Below are positions 1 to 15,655 of a DNA stretch of 44,912 bases, piece after piece; position 1 is the stretch's first letter, and every line of letters begins with the position of its first letter. The DNA is from Chlorokybus atmophyticus (Eukaryota > Streptophyta > Chlorokybophyceae > Chlorokybales > Chlorokybaceae). Made by a program: the position numbers and the translations under genes. Below the pieces are notes generated by a model. That model did no database searches. It was not told where the DNA came from and saw only the letters and a program-made list of their open reading frames with translations. The DNA lies in NCBI GenBank assembly GCA_009103225.1, contig RHPI01003491.1, positions 199,863 to 244,774 of the forward strand. Direction: 5' to 3'.

Positions 1-201
1 GGGGGGGTTGTCTTGGAGCCGATCGTCTTGGTGGTTTGATTAGCAGCACACAGGTTGTGTCGCCATCATAAAGAATGTACACACACACACACACACAACT
101 ATAAAGCATCGGCAGTGGTGTTTGCATCAGTATCAGTACCATAGCATCGTATTGTATCAGCGTTGTCTCAGCGCAGATCGATCAGAACACTTGTTGAAAT
201 C

Positions 202-3200
202 ATGGCTGGGGTTACCGCTGCCATGTTGGGTGTGGGTGTGGGTGTGGGTAATCTCTCTGCTGTGGGTAGTGTGGGTCTAGGGTGCAGGGCCAGAGCCAGA
301 TTGACGCAGAAAAGGGTAGTGGCCACAAAGGGCAGAGGCTTTGCATTCCGTGTGCAAGCCAACAGCAACGACAACGACAACAACAACAACAACAACAACA
401 ACGGTATCAATGGCATTGATGGGACGAAGGACGTGTATGCGTGGAGCAGGGCGGCCGCCGCGGCTGAGGAGGCCCAGACCCTCGGTGACAACAACCACAA
501 CAACCATGCTACGAATTCCAGCAACTGGCCAGGGTGAGGCACCGTCGGTTGACAGTTATGCGCGGGTGCTCGCGTGCGTGGGTATTCCTCTGTGTGCACG
601 CACAGAGACCGAGCGCGTGCGTGCGTGCGTGCGCGTGCATGAACGTATGCGCGTGCGCGTGTTGTGTTGCGCTCGCACTCGCCCAGACACACCCACACCC
701 ACAACACACACACACTCCTCCTCCAGTATCTTGCCCGAAGTCCGCGGCCGCGTGGCCCTCGTCCTCCCCGACCCCTCCCTGGCCGCGTCCGACTTCGCGC
801 TGCTGTGGACCGAACAGGACAGGAGGGACTTCTCGGAGGTGGCGCAGGCCGTGGGAAGACTCGAGGGAGTGGAGGAGGTAATATGGTTATCATCTTGGTG
901 CGGACGTTGTTGTTGTTGCTTGTTTGTACCGAAACATGTATCTCTCAGGTTGTGGAGCTTGATAACCATGCGATCCTGGTGCAAGAGTTACTCGACAACC
1001 CTCCCGTCCTCGCATTCAACTGCCTCCAAGTGAGTTGCTGTGGTTGTTGTGGTGTATGCCCACACAACAACAACAACCAACAATCACACGCACACACACA
1101 CACACTTCCCTAGGAGGGTTGGCGTAACCGCGAGTCGATGGAGCTCCACGTCCCCGCTCTGCTAGATACGTTGGCCGTGCCGTACACGGGCAGCGGGGCC
1201 GACAGCATCGTCATCACGCAGAACAAGGGACTGGCCAGGGGAGCACTGGAACAGGTGTGTGTGTGTGTGTGCGCGCGCGAGTCACAACATGTCAGATTGT
1301 TTAAACTCACCAGCCACATGGCACACGTACGCAGGTTGGTGTGCCGGTGCCATTTGAGATCTACATTGCTCCTGGCGAGGACATTGACGACGCCATCCCG
1401 CGGGTGAGTGTTGTAATACAATTCTCTCCCCACTATGTGTTTCTTATGTGTTGACCAACCAGCAATGACACGTGCAACCCGACAACAACAACCACCCAAC
1501 AATAACACCTCAACAGAGTGGAATTCCCTATCCGGCGTTTGCCAAGTACAGCAATGCGAGCAACAGCCTCGGCATCAGCGAAGCCAACATCGCAGGTGGA
1601 GCACGTTAGGCCATGTTGTTGTGTTAGTAGTGTGTCGGCACAACATCAACGACAGGTGGTGTGTGCAGTTGACCGCCACGCTGCTATCGCTGTGCTGAAG
1701 CAACTGCGCGAGCGCGAGCCCAACCGGCCCCTTTTGTTGCAAGTGAGTGCATGGTGCACACAACACGACAACTACAGCACTCTCACCATGTGTGGTACAT
1801 GGACGTGTGTGTTGATGTGCACAATCTGCAGGAGTATCTGACTGGGAGGGAAGTGACTGTGGCATTCATAGGCAACGAGTCCACTGGCAACTTCAGGTAC
1901 AAACGATGACAGCAACATTTGTGGCAACATGTGTGTGAAGTAGTAAAGCACATGCATACGCGTACACACACGCACGCGCACATACACGTAAGAGCGTGTG
2001 CGTGCGTGCGCGCCCCACGCTCTTACGCACTCACTATCACACACAAGCACACATACACCAACACACACGTACACACACGTACACACGCGCAGGATGTTGC
2101 CTCCCCTCGAGTTGGACTTCTCGGCGCTCGACTCCTCGTGGGGTCCGCTCCAGCTTGAGAGAGTCAAGAACAGACCCGAGCTGTCCTTCTGGGAACAGGC
2201 ATGTGTTGTTGTTGTTGTTGTTGTGTACAACCTGATACACGTGTCACACACCCACACGTTCTTATCAGTTGAATGCTTATGTGTATTGTTTATATGTGTG
2301 CAGACCAAAGAAGTGCCGGCTGCCATGAGCGCGGAGGAGATGGAAGAGCTTGAGAGCATGATGAAACGCATCGTTGCAAGGCAAGTGTTAGTATTGTTGT
2401 TGCTGTTGCTGTTGTGGCGGTGGTTGTTGTTGTTGTTGTTGTTGGTGGTGGTGGTTGTGACACTTCATTCACTTCAAACAGGTGTAACCTGAAGGATTAT
2501 GCGAGGATTGACTTCCGTGCGGACAGCACAGGCAGGCTCAAGGTGCAGTGTTGTGCGTTTGTAATTGGATTGAGAAGGAAACCGACATCCGATTGTGACG
2601 CATCGCGTGTGTGCATATACGTTGTTGTGTATGGCAAGTGCGCATGTGTTTGTGCGCGCAAGCGTACAGGTGTACACACGCGCGCGCAAGCACCCACGCG
2701 CATACACATTCTTATTCAGGTGATGGACGTCAATGCTAACTGCTGGCTGGGCGGCAAGTTCCGCAAGATGGCCGAGTGGGGAGGCCTATCCTGGGAACAG
2801 GTGCACATACACACCTTATACAACACTAACACTATCCCTCATATATTGCAAACTTGTGTGTGTTTCTCCTGCATTTGCACTAACTGTTGTTGGTATTGCC
2901 ACACATGCAGGCGCTCGACACCATTGCGCGCAGTGCACTCGCCCGCGCCAACCTTGACAGCTCTTTCCAGGTAAGCAGCAGTAACTATCATAGCTGTTGT
3001 CATGTTGTGATGTGGTGTTATGGTAGTGATAGTGATGCAAGCATCTGTGTGTGTGTTGGTCACACAGAGGAGGGAAGATGGCAAGAAGCTTGCTGAGCTG
3101 TCGGCAAAGAGGCGTCTGGCCATGACTGCCATCATCGAAGAACGCGAGGTGAGACTCCTTTTGGTAACACCTTTTGCATCTTTTGGTACGCATGAGATAC

Positions 3201-3560
3201 ATCATAACACAACACCCACACATGCAATGTCGTGTGTGTGTGCAGAAACGAGAGGGTGCCAAGAAAAAGGCGGAGATGGTAGCGAGGCGCCGCGTGGCCG
3301 TGGCGGCGCTGTTCGAGGCGCGCAAACACAACAAGGACGTGACCGAGTTGCCGATACCATTGGATGAGAGCAAGCAGCCACCAACACCCCAACAACAACC
3401 ACCCCAACAACAACATGTGGAAGAGATCACCCAAAGTACACCCGCAACCACGCCCACACAGAAGAAGTACAAGGACGATGCCGAGCTCGTGGCGGCGAGG
3501 CGCATCGCCACCACGAAAATAATCATGGAGATGAGGCAGCAAGCGGCACAGAAGAAATGA
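202..3560 (+). CDS. ATP-grasp protein of the D-alanine-D-alanine ligase family
   Basis: Fifteen exons: 202-533, 727-877, 949-1029, 1114-1254, 1335-1403, 1517-1595, 1669-1742, 1832-1896, 2093-2198, 2304-2380, 2482-2542, 2720-2800, 2911-2970, 3068-3148, 3246-3560. All are phase-consistent and give about 590 residues. The ATP-grasp core is clear: a VPYTGSGADS segment with a following lysine (QNKG), GVPVPFEIYI, a SGIPYPAFAK nucleotide-binding strand, then DYARIDFR (about residues 397-404) and DVNANCWLGG (about 415-424). The last two correspond to the metal-binding Asp and the E-x-N-x-N motif of Ddl enzymes, here with Asp for Glu. The N-terminus is hydrophobic and then basic, followed by an Asn run, which could be a transit peptide. 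The family joins a carboxylate to an amine using ATP; the substrate here is unknown. After the core comes a charged tail with three similar helical repeats. Introns 9 and 10 use GC donors. The start is the first ATG; a TTG lies upstream in frame. Confidence 0.82.
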
Positions 3561-4806
3561 ACTGTCGTGTGACACTGGTTTGTTGTAGCATGTGTGAATT
3601 GTTGCGGCATGCGTAGTGCTCTACACGTCACACGAAAGTTGCATAAAGTAAGCTAAGGGCAAAACGTGTGTGCAAGTATGCCAGAAGGCCTTAAGCGCAC
3701 TCACAAGCGCACTCACAAGTTCAACATACGCAAGACTGTGGCAAGACTCGCCAAGCCACAAACTGTCAATCTGACAATCATAACCACACCTACAGTAACA
3801 GGATACAGTAGCTCAAAGTAAGCCAAAAGGTTGAGACTACTGGTAGGGATATTGAGTGTGGTGGTCAGTCTAACTCAGTGTTAGCGCAAAGCAAGCAAAC
3901 ACAAGAGCAGTAGCAGTGTGTGACTTGTTGTTATATGCGCATCTCCAAGCTGCTTGCCTACTTCCAATCCGCCCTCGGCGGTCCCTTCATCAAGCGTTGC
4001 CGCAACTAAGTAAATCAAGCCGGGGTGTTGGTGCAATGCAGTGCTTGAACCATTTAAGCTAAGCCACCAACGCTAGACTCTAGGACTCTAGGACCCCTCA
4101 AGCAGCACGTAACAACGAGGTAGAACAGGGGTAGGCAGCAGATGACCACAAAGGGTGACAACCTGCAAGTATCGGTGTGGTGGCTGGTTGCTTACTTTGC
4201 CATCAGGCAGCTTCTGTGATGATAGCAACAATGGAGATAAGATCAGATGCCAAGGCTATGTTGTTGTGTGACGAGCGAGACGCTTCTTGTCAACGACTGC
4301 TGTCTGCTGCAGACGGGGGCACCGGCGTGGGAGGCGGATGCTGGTTAGTTGTTGTGTGCGTGGAGTTGTGGCGTGCAGCAGTTCGATAGCGTGGGCAGTG
4401 CTGGTGCTAGGCATGGTCAGACTGTTTGCGAACCCTTGCGTGCCATTATACCGTAAGTGTTGAAGCTGCAGCAGCGGCATATGGCATTGAGATGACGCTC
4501 AAAGTTCACCACTTACTGTGTAAGAGCATATATCTGTCAATGTGCATGGGTGCGGCTGCGAGTGCATTGAGGGAACGAGATGAGAAATATAGAGGCCAGA
4601 ACACTATGGCGTGCCCACAGCTGGTTGGCCTAGTGCATGTGCATGTTTGTGTGTGCATGCACTAAATGCAAGAGTGTATACCAACACAATGGCATGCACC
4701 TATAACTGCATGGTGGGACACAAGCAAACAAACAATGAGTGCTGAGAAACCAAAATTTGACCGCAACTGCAATGTGCGTTACCACTGCTGTATCGCAACA
4801 CTGCCG
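3561..4806. other. Convergent intergenic region, no gene recognised
   Basis: This lies between the 3' ends of the ATP-grasp and STT3 genes. It has only short open frames without family resemblance. A 24-codon ATG frame at 3936-4010 looks codon-like but is too short to support. The stretch presumably holds both 3' UTRs. Confidence 0.5.
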
Positions 4807-7800
4807 TCACAACCGATTGTCAAGATCATTGACCTTGTAGATCCGGACAATCCAGTTCCCCGTCGTGTAAGCCTCCTCTAAGTACTCCAACTCAAAATCC
4901 TTGAGACCAATGTCCGTTTGCCGCACACGATCATACCTGCTACATCGACAACAATGAGTCTGTGTTTAACTCAGTGCTATTTGTTGACTGCATAGTGACT
5001 TATAACTGCATGCGCATAAACCAGAACTTGCGATGTCACTTGTTCAGTAGGTTACCCTTGGGGCTTGCTATACTCTGTCATCACATTCCCAAAACGGTAG
5101 TAGCATAGTTTGTACCTGCAGCAACAACCAGGAGGAGATCAATCAACCAATTTGATTCCGATGCGTGAAAGCAGAACATGTGCAACCGGCTGTGTAGAGC
5201 GCGTGCGTCTGGAGGGCACTTACATGAGTGAATTCAGCAATGCTGGAGCGGCCTGCGCGTCTACCCGATAGTCGCCTTCATTGAGATAGTCCTCCTCTTT
5301 GATCACGGGGAACACACCTCCACCAATGCGCACCATCCATAAGAACCTGACCACATAAATTGCATCAACTCTCTGATGCTTGAAAGCAAGGATACACGTG
5401 TGCGCACAAAGCTAGCTGTTAGGAGAACAAGCATATGTGTGCACACATGCATACCTGCGTGCACACACATGTGCCCATGCGCATACGCGCACTTGTGAAC
5501 AAGCACGTGCGCACACACGTGTGCTTTTGTAATACCGCTTGTCTACATGGACGTGTGAAAAGCAGGCCCATTGCATGCTTACATCAAGACACCAGCGCTC
5601 ACTTATTGATGTCATCCGATGCATAGCCCGTTAGCCCGCCGAAGATGACCAGCACATAGTCCACGTCGAGCTTCCTCATGATTTGGTACGCGTCCTTCTC
5701 CGAGGACGCCATAGCACGTCCGACGGTGGCGATGTGGGTGTTGTTCCAGGTGTTGTTATCGACGAGGACGGTGCGGTTGGCCATGGCGGTGATCTGGTAG
5801 CCGTAGTCCCACCACGACATCACGCGCGCGTCCGGAGGGGTGTTGCTGCGAAGCCAACTGTACGCCTCGCGGAAGTCGTCGAAGATGATGCGGCTACCAT
5901 CAGACTGCTTCGCCGCGAGCACGATCGAAGGAGAAGAGTACGCCTCCGACGTCACCCACGTGCAGTGCCCCGCGAAGAATATCAGAAGGATGCAGCAACC
6001 TGTCATCAGGAGACCAGTAAGCACTCCCTTTCATTATCTTCATGCATGAGCAATATTGAATCAAAACAACATCATTAGCATGAACGTATCAACAATAATT
6101 CAACAAGCATGCGCACACCAACACAACACAAGCGCAAGCGCAAGCGCAAGCGCAAGCGCAAACGCCTAACTGTGTCCAAGTGCAAGCGCTATGCGTGCAC
6201 GTAAACACACATATACACGTGCGCGCGCATGTGCATGCTTGGAGACACACGTGCATGTACACCCACATACGTACGCATAATCATTCTTGTTACACACTGA
6301 AAGACGTTGGCCAAGAACCATTTTCCAGAGTACTCACTGGCGAGGGCGAAGAATGAGACCTCCTTATTGTAAGGCAGACCCTTCTGGTCCGCAGCAGCCT
6401 TTTTGGAAGAGACCTTTTCAGCCTTCTCCGCAGCAGGCTTCTCGGGCTTCTCTCTCAGTTGCGTGGCGTACGATTTGAGAGTGGAGGACATGCCTATGGC
6501 CGACAACAAGCACGCCGCGGGTGCCGCCACGAGCATGAGCCTCACCATCACGCCCGCAAAGTACACGCTGGTCATGCCGTACATCACGACGAATATGTTG
6601 GCGTCAGTGAGCTTCTTGAAGCAGAAGTACAGTCCAGCTGGCATGAGAAAGGCAAGAATGTGGAGGTCGAAGAAAAAGGATGCCCATGTGGTGGGCTGAT
6701 GCTCGGAGACCGACGCAATGATGGGGATGTGGAGCTTCGCGTATGTTGGGTCCAACAGCGAGTAGAACCGGCCAGTCCATGGAGAGATGTAACCCGTGGC
6801 GAGACCCAACACCACAGCCGCGGCTGCCACCGCCCCCGCTGCTGTGAAGATCAGCCTGAAGAAAGTCTTGAACAGCTTCGGGTCCACCAGCTTGGACTTG
6901 ATGTACAACACCAAATAGTACACCTGTTCACAAGAAAACGAGGGCCTTGTTGGTTACACACACATGAGACCTGTCTTGTGTACAAAGCTGTGCAGAGAGC
7001 ACACGCACAGTGTGCACGTGCGCTTGCAGATGTGTTTGCATACATGTTCATGTGCATGTGTGCATGCTTGTGTGTGACATGTCATGGGTACAACCAGCGT
7101 ATACACACCTGCAAGAGGGCAAACACTCCCATAGCAGCCATGTGTTCCCCAGACTGGACGTGTTGGAAGCCCACGAAGCGGATCTGCATGGCGAGCAGCG
7201 TGCCAAGGATGTACACAGTGCTGTAGGCAATGTACAGCCGCATGGAGTACCGCCCGGAGATGAGCAGCACCAGCACATACAGCGGAAGGAGGTTGATGAT
7301 GAAAATGTACCCGCCCCACGCCGACACCATGTAGAAGTAGGCAAATGAGGCCGCAAGAGACCAGGCTAGAGAGCCCGTGTTAACAGCCTGCAATGGTAAT
7401 GTACCGGTCAACGCTATTCAGCAATGCTACTCATTGATTGCTACCCATACTTATATGCCGCACAAACCCACAGTGACATACCAGTGTGACAGACACATGG
7501 TTCATGTGTCTGTCACGCTCGTCTCCTGAGAATGATGTGTGAAGCAAAGCGACACATTTGCACCATGCTTTGTGATGATCACACACTAGTGATGCAAGTA
7601 ATGAACTTGATGCTGAGATGATACACGCACACATGCGCGCACGCACACGCGCATGCGAACGCATGCACACATACACTTTCACGTTCACACTCTGCAATAT
7701 TGCCACTTGCCTTGACAAACAGGTAGAAGGTCAACAACAGGGCAAAGATGGCCACACCCTCGTTGTCAAAAGAGCCCGCAACAGAGCGTGAAATGTAGCC

Positions 7801-8571
7801 CGGCACGATGGCTATGAAGGCGGCGGCGAGCAACCCCGTGCTGGAGTCTTTCACCTCTTTGCCAAAAAAGTACGTGACCATCGCCGTGTTGGACGCGAAG
7901 AATGGTGCAGTGAGCACGCAAACCTCGCGGATGTGCACCGGCAAGGACAGCGCTCGCAGGATCCAATAAATGATTGCCGAAGTCCACATCAACCCTGCAG
8001 TTAACAAAGTGAGCGCAGGTGCAGGAATTGATACATTACAATGTTACATGCTTAAATACGCTGTGCAGAGGGCTTGTCTTTATGTTATGACATGACGATT
8101 GGTGTGGTGCTTGCATCAATGTGTTTACACCAACCACCACTCATAAGCAATAACTCGCAACGCACAACACTGACACCAACAGCTGCATGCCACTGTTCCA
8201 AGATGATGTATGCATACGTTGATGTATCATAGATACTGTGACACTGGTGCATGCATGTGTGTGCATGCACACCTACACAACGCAAACATACCTGGGTAAA
8301 TGGTAAAGCCGATGATGCGTCCGAGGGGGTACCACGACTCATAGTCGAACCAGTTCCAGAATTCATAGAACCCTTTCTCCACCAGCTGGATGGTGCTGCG
8401 ATAGTTGAAGTACGGGTCGAACTCGTGAATGACAGACTCAAATCGAAGCACGCTGAAGAGGCGGATCGCGAAGGCCAACACGTATATGCAACACAGCGCG
8501 GCGATGCGAACGAGCATCTCCTGCTGCCGCGTGCCCATCTTAAAGGACATCAAGCTCTCTTTAATACCCAT
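4807..8571 (-). CDS. STT3: Oligosaccharyltransferase catalytic subunit STT3
   Basis: Eight exons on the minus strand, listed 5' to 3': 8571-8292, 7994-7711, 7387-7109, 6923-6296, 6023-5603, 5346-5224, 5115-5056, 4936-4807. They give about 734 residues, the normal length for STT3. This ER-membrane enzyme transfers the lipid-linked glycan to Asn in N-X-S/T sequons. Visible hallmarks are the first acidic motif in [10 protein letters not shown] (about residues 49-58), many membrane segments, [19 protein letters not shown], the WWDYG signature (about 561-565), the [11 protein letters not shown] segment, and [16 protein letters not shown]. The C-terminus ends with the family pattern NWIVRIYKV. The ATG at 8571 is the first after an in-frame stop at 8616-8614. 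Intron 2 (donor at 7710) starts GCAAGT and is a GC-AG intron. A Lys/Glu/Ala-rich linker in exon 4 ([12 protein letters not shown]) probably faces the cytosol. Confidence 0.95.
6128..6164. repeat. Hexanucleotide microsatellite (GCGCAA)n in STT3 intron 4
   Basis: About six perfect head-to-tail copies of a 6-bp unit lie in the intron between STT3 exons 4 and 5. They are flanked by looser CA/TG-rich DNA. Confidence 0.9.
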
Positions 8572-9458
8572 TTTGTGTGTGTCAAAGATGGCTCCTTCAG
8601 GCAAGAAGTACTCTCAACAACAAGAACTACAACAATAGCAGCACGTGTTGCTAATCTGCTGCTGCTGTAGGGTCAACAACAAACCATGGCTACGCCTGCC
8701 ATAAGCTTCAAGCTCAAGGCTTGCGTGACCTGGGAATAAAAAGAGACATATGTCAGCTGACTGAGAAGATACGCAACGTGACTGACAGTTGCTTGTAGAG
8801 CAAGTGCAACTAGCTATTGAAGCTGAGACCACGAAGATGTCTTTGTTACGTTAGGCTTCTGTTTGTTGATGTGTATGCATGTGGAAAGCACAAGCACGTC
8901 ATTGTCAATGCTGTACTATGCTTGGATGGCTGCTTAATACACTCCAGCAAGCGATCGCATTGTTCGCTGGAGTGGGGTTGGGAGTAGTCTGCCGCATGTA
9001 ACTGGCATGCAGCCGACAAGCTGCATTATAAAGCTGCAAGCTGAACCATGTACAATGCGCATGGCAGCTACAACCGCTTGCAGGCCGTTGAAACTAGCAG
9101 CATTACCTCGACGAGCACCACAGCATCGACCTGCTCAACCACAATGCATGCAAATCCACAAACGCAGAACAGGTGACAGCGACCCGCCAGACAAACCTGA
9201 AAAAAAAGCTTCCGCCTTCGCTGTCTCCACGGTCTGCTCCGGCTCCTCCTCCTCCTCCTCCGTCGCCGCCGCTGCCGCCGCGGCGAACTGCGACGCTGAG
9301 CAAAACCGTTACAAGCAGAAGAAACCCTAGAAGCGGAAAGTTAGCGACTCTCAACAGCACCTCCCACGCAAAGAACGGTCGCTAACGATCGCTAATGATC
9401 GCTAGTGAATTTGACTTCTGCGGTAACCCAGCAGAAGCGGCAAGCTACTGTTGCATGC
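8572..9458. other. Divergent intergenic region between STT3 and methyltransferase
   Basis: This 0.9-kb gap must hold both promoters and 5' UTRs. No recognisable gene is seen. A plus-strand open frame at 9007-9330 is low complexity (Ser and Ala runs from TCC/GCC repeats), so I do not call it. A 10-bp near-tandem repeat (core ATCGCTAA) occurs three times at 9377-9407, about 50 bp before the methyltransferase ATG, and could be a regulatory element. Confidence 0.45.
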
Positions 9459-10847
9459 ATGTTGTCAGCCATGCAGGCGGCAGCGGCGGCGGTGGTGGCG
9501 TGGCCGTTGGCGGCGCCCTCCAGGCCGAGGTGCTTGCGACTGAGGCATACACGAAGGCGTGGAGCTCCCGCTCTGACGCGCAGCGCGGTCGTTGCGGCCG
9601 CCGCACAGGAAGGTGGCACCATCGTTAGGGAGGTAAGCAGGAGATGAGCGGGCCGCAGCTGTTTTTGTTGTATTGCGTTCATGCTATAACTTGCGTGCCA
9701 TCTGATGTATTGCGTTTTAAACATGGAGTGTACTGTGTAAAAACATGCTCACATGCTGCAGTCCTGATGTTTCGAACAGTATGACCGCAGCATGTCTTTG
9801 CAGGAAGTCCTTAGATGTCAGGATAAGTCAGGCAGTGCTCATTATGCATGCAAGTAATGTACGTGCATGAACATGCATACGCTTCTTGGGTCTGGCATGA
9901 CATAGACTGCAACAACCCCTTCCCGCGCACTCAAAGCAGCAGTGTGCGCTGCTTTGAGGGCGCGTGAGTGTTGAAGGCATTCTTTGTGCACGCATTGCCG
10001 CAGGTCGTTTGTAAGTTGAGGTGACATCTACTCGTGTAAGCTTTACTCAATTACTTTTATGTGCTTTAGGTGTTGACGAGAGAGCAGCGCCAAAAGCTCA
10101 ACACTCTCAGCGACAGAGACTTCTACGGCTCCCCACGTATTGTAAGCCTTATGCTCAACGCAGGGTCTGTTTCCTGTATACCACCAGCCTGTTTCAACAT
10201 CTCACATGCAACACTCGTGTTAGGTCACACACGTGGACGATGCTTTCATCGCAAACCTCACCGAGCTGTACCGGCGGAGAGTGCCCGCCGGAGGGCGTGT
10301 ATTTGACATGATGAGCAGTTGGGTGAGTCATCTACCTCCCGAAGTGGAGTATGCAGAAGTCATCGGCCATGGGATGAACGCCTCAGAGCTAACAAAAAAC
10401 CAACGTTTGGATAAATGGTTCGTGCGGGACCTCAACGCAGACCCTGGTTTTGAGTTGGCGGACCAGAGTGTAAATGCCGTGTTGTGCGCCGTGAGCGTGC
10501 AGTACTTGCAGCAGCCTGAGAAGGTGTTTGCGGAGATATACCGCGTGCTGAAGCCGGGAGGCGTGTGCATCATGTCGTTCAGCAACAGGATGTTCTACGA
10601 TAAGGCCATCGCGGCATGGCGGGAAGGCACGGGGTACTCACGTGTGCAACTGGTGAAGAGTTATTTCCTATCAGTCAGGGGGTTCACGCAGCCTGAAGTG
10701 ATTACAGAGTTGGAAAACCCACCTGCGCAGAGGCGGGACTTCATCTCTACTCTGGTGAAGCTCTTTCAGCGCTCTTCTAGTGACCCGTTCTATGCTGTAG
10801 TCAGTTATCGCAATTTTAAACCTGAAGATGCCGGAGAAACCATGTAG
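9459..10847 (+). CDS. SAM-dependent methyltransferase, putatively plastid-targeted
   Basis: Three exons (9459-9632, 10070-10141, 10224-10847) are phase-consistent and give about 289 residues. The N-terminus is Ala/Arg-rich without acidic residues (for example AAAAAVVAWPLAAPSRP), like a chloroplast transit peptide. The mature part matches a plant/algal class I methyltransferase family: SPRIVTHVDDAFIANLTELY, DMMSSWVSHLP, VIGHGMNASEL, RLDKWFVRDLN, VLCAVSVQYLQQPEKVF and YRVLKPGGVCIMSFSNR. These cover the SAM-binding strand, the acidic loop and the post-motif region of UbiE/COQ5-like folds. The methyl acceptor is unknown. The start could be ATG 9459 or ATG 9471. A GTGAGT inside the third exon is coding (WVSH), not a donor, because the protein family continues across it. 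Confidence 0.85.
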
Positions 10848-12484
10848 TGTAGTTGTTGCTCTTTCGTTGGGAAGAGTTGTATGATACATACAGTGTATAG
10901 TTCGCGAGCTTAGGTTAGTGTTGTAGTGATTGTAAACCAAGCAAACCAGCTACCATCGCAGATTCCGAGGGTTTGCCAGCATGCAGCAGCTATGTTATGC
11001 CATACCTATTGCCACAGGCAAGTAGCTCCAACAAACTTGCATACCAAGTATCAAGAAGGCAATCAACCATAGTAACACAATTTGCACATTTGCACTACGC
11101 ATTGTGACAATGGCGATCTACGACAACTGCGTGTGCACATTGCATGATCTAACACTGTCATTCCCTGCTATGTTGGTGTGCGCATATCGCCACAGTGCGC
11201 GGGGCGGAGCCACGGCGCCTGGAGGGCTTCATCCGCATCTGCCGTCAGCGTGTGGCATGCACCTTGCAGGGGCGCAGGCGATAGCGATCTTGGAGCAAGG
11301 AGCCGCGGCGGTGGCCGCAGTGCCGGGATGGGGTCCTGTACCGCAAGGCCCTTCAACTACCAAGGCAGGTGCCGCGCTTGCTTGGGATGACAGCGTGTAC
11401 ATCTTTGGTTGTGTGTTGAGTGTGTATTGTTGAGCAGGTAGGTATGGTGGCAGCACTGACATTGGACGCTTGTACGTCAATGATAATAGAGGTTGTGGCA
11501 TTCACGCCGTCCCCGCCATGCCCTTGCACTTGCCCTTGCTGTTGTGACCGCTGGTGCAAATGGGCCACTAACCAGATGGCGCTGCAGGTAACCACGACTG
11601 CAACGTGTGCATGCATGACTATCAAGGGGGCGTAGATGTAGGTGTAGGAGTAGAGTAGGTAGCCTGGTGGTCATGTATATAGCAACGAGGTGAGTATGTT
11701 TTGCAGTGTTGCATGCGTGGTGTGGTCTGAATGGGCATACCCGTCTCGCTTTTCTGTACATAGGCACCAGCCCCCAGCGTAGCTTGGCCCTTGAGCTTGG
11801 GTGGTAAGAATGTATGTGTACAAAGAATGCAATGCGGTGATAGTGATAGTGACATGTAGGCAACCGCCATGCATGCATAAGACAAGTGTGCAACGTGTGT
11901 TGTGTAGGTCCTTGTTTCTCTATCTCTCTGTACAGAGAATACAAGCAAACGCGACACAATACATATTGTGTCGCGTTTGCTTGTATTCCGGACACCTCTA
12001 CTACCATATATATGTTTGGTCTGTCATTGTTTTTCTCTGTCTCTCATGTATTACTGTTATGTCTGCTTGCATTTGGGGCCCCTCTTATCCACACTTTTGC
12101 ATACTACTGGTTTTTGGTCGCAAGGAGTTGCCAGAACTACCCACCAGGCTAGCCTAGGAGCACATTGCACCTTCTGGCTAGTCAAATCAAGGCAGATGCA
12201 GAGCGGACGCAGTCCGTCCTAGCGTGGTTGTTAACATTATGGAAGCGTCATTTGTGACTGCCATGCTGGTTTGTAGCCTGCATGGTTTCTCACCCACTTA
12301 GCTAGCAGTGCGTGACAGGGCTCGCAGTGAGCAGCCCTGCCAAGCACAGCACTCTGCTTGTACTTGCCATACTGTCCAGAGTTGCATACCAGGGAAACTT
12401 GTATTCCACACAATCACGGTAGTGTCCACAATGTCCCCGACCAGTCTGGCAATCTAAGCACTAACCAGTGACTCGCAAGCAGGC
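10848..12484. other. Convergent intergenic region
   Basis: This 1.6-kb stretch between the ends of the methyltransferase and enolase genes has no recognised gene. A GC-rich stretch at about 11195-11370 has exon-like composition and a possible donor after 11364, but no family match was evident. The main structure is the perfect inverted repeat at 11937-11988, listed separately. Confidence 0.45.
11937..11988. repeat. Perfect 25-bp inverted repeat with 2-nt loop
   Basis: The left arm 11937-11961 and right arm 11964-11988 are exact reverse complements, separated by two bases. The pairing stops at both outer edges. It lies in intergenic DNA between convergent genes. Confidence 0.95.

Positions 12485-15655
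<3,171 letters not shown>

Noticed and set aside
164-893. Long minus-strand frames opposite the first gene
   Set aside because: They mirror exon 1-2 of the ATP-grasp gene and the CA-rich introns; the plus strand has the family motifs and splice phases.
5420-5530. CA/TG-rich stretch in STT3 intron 5 as a CRISPR-like or satellite array
   Set aside because: Imperfect simple sequence without spaced identical units; typical of introns in this window.
9007-9330. Plus-strand open frame of 107 codons with Ser and Ala runs
   Set aside because: Low-complexity sequence upstream of two divergent genes, no family match; likely UTR or promoter.
10848-11400. Possible further exon of the methyltransferase near 11200-11370
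   Set aside because: The methyltransferase frame ends with a normal stop at 10847 at the expected family length, and no phase-consistent link was found.
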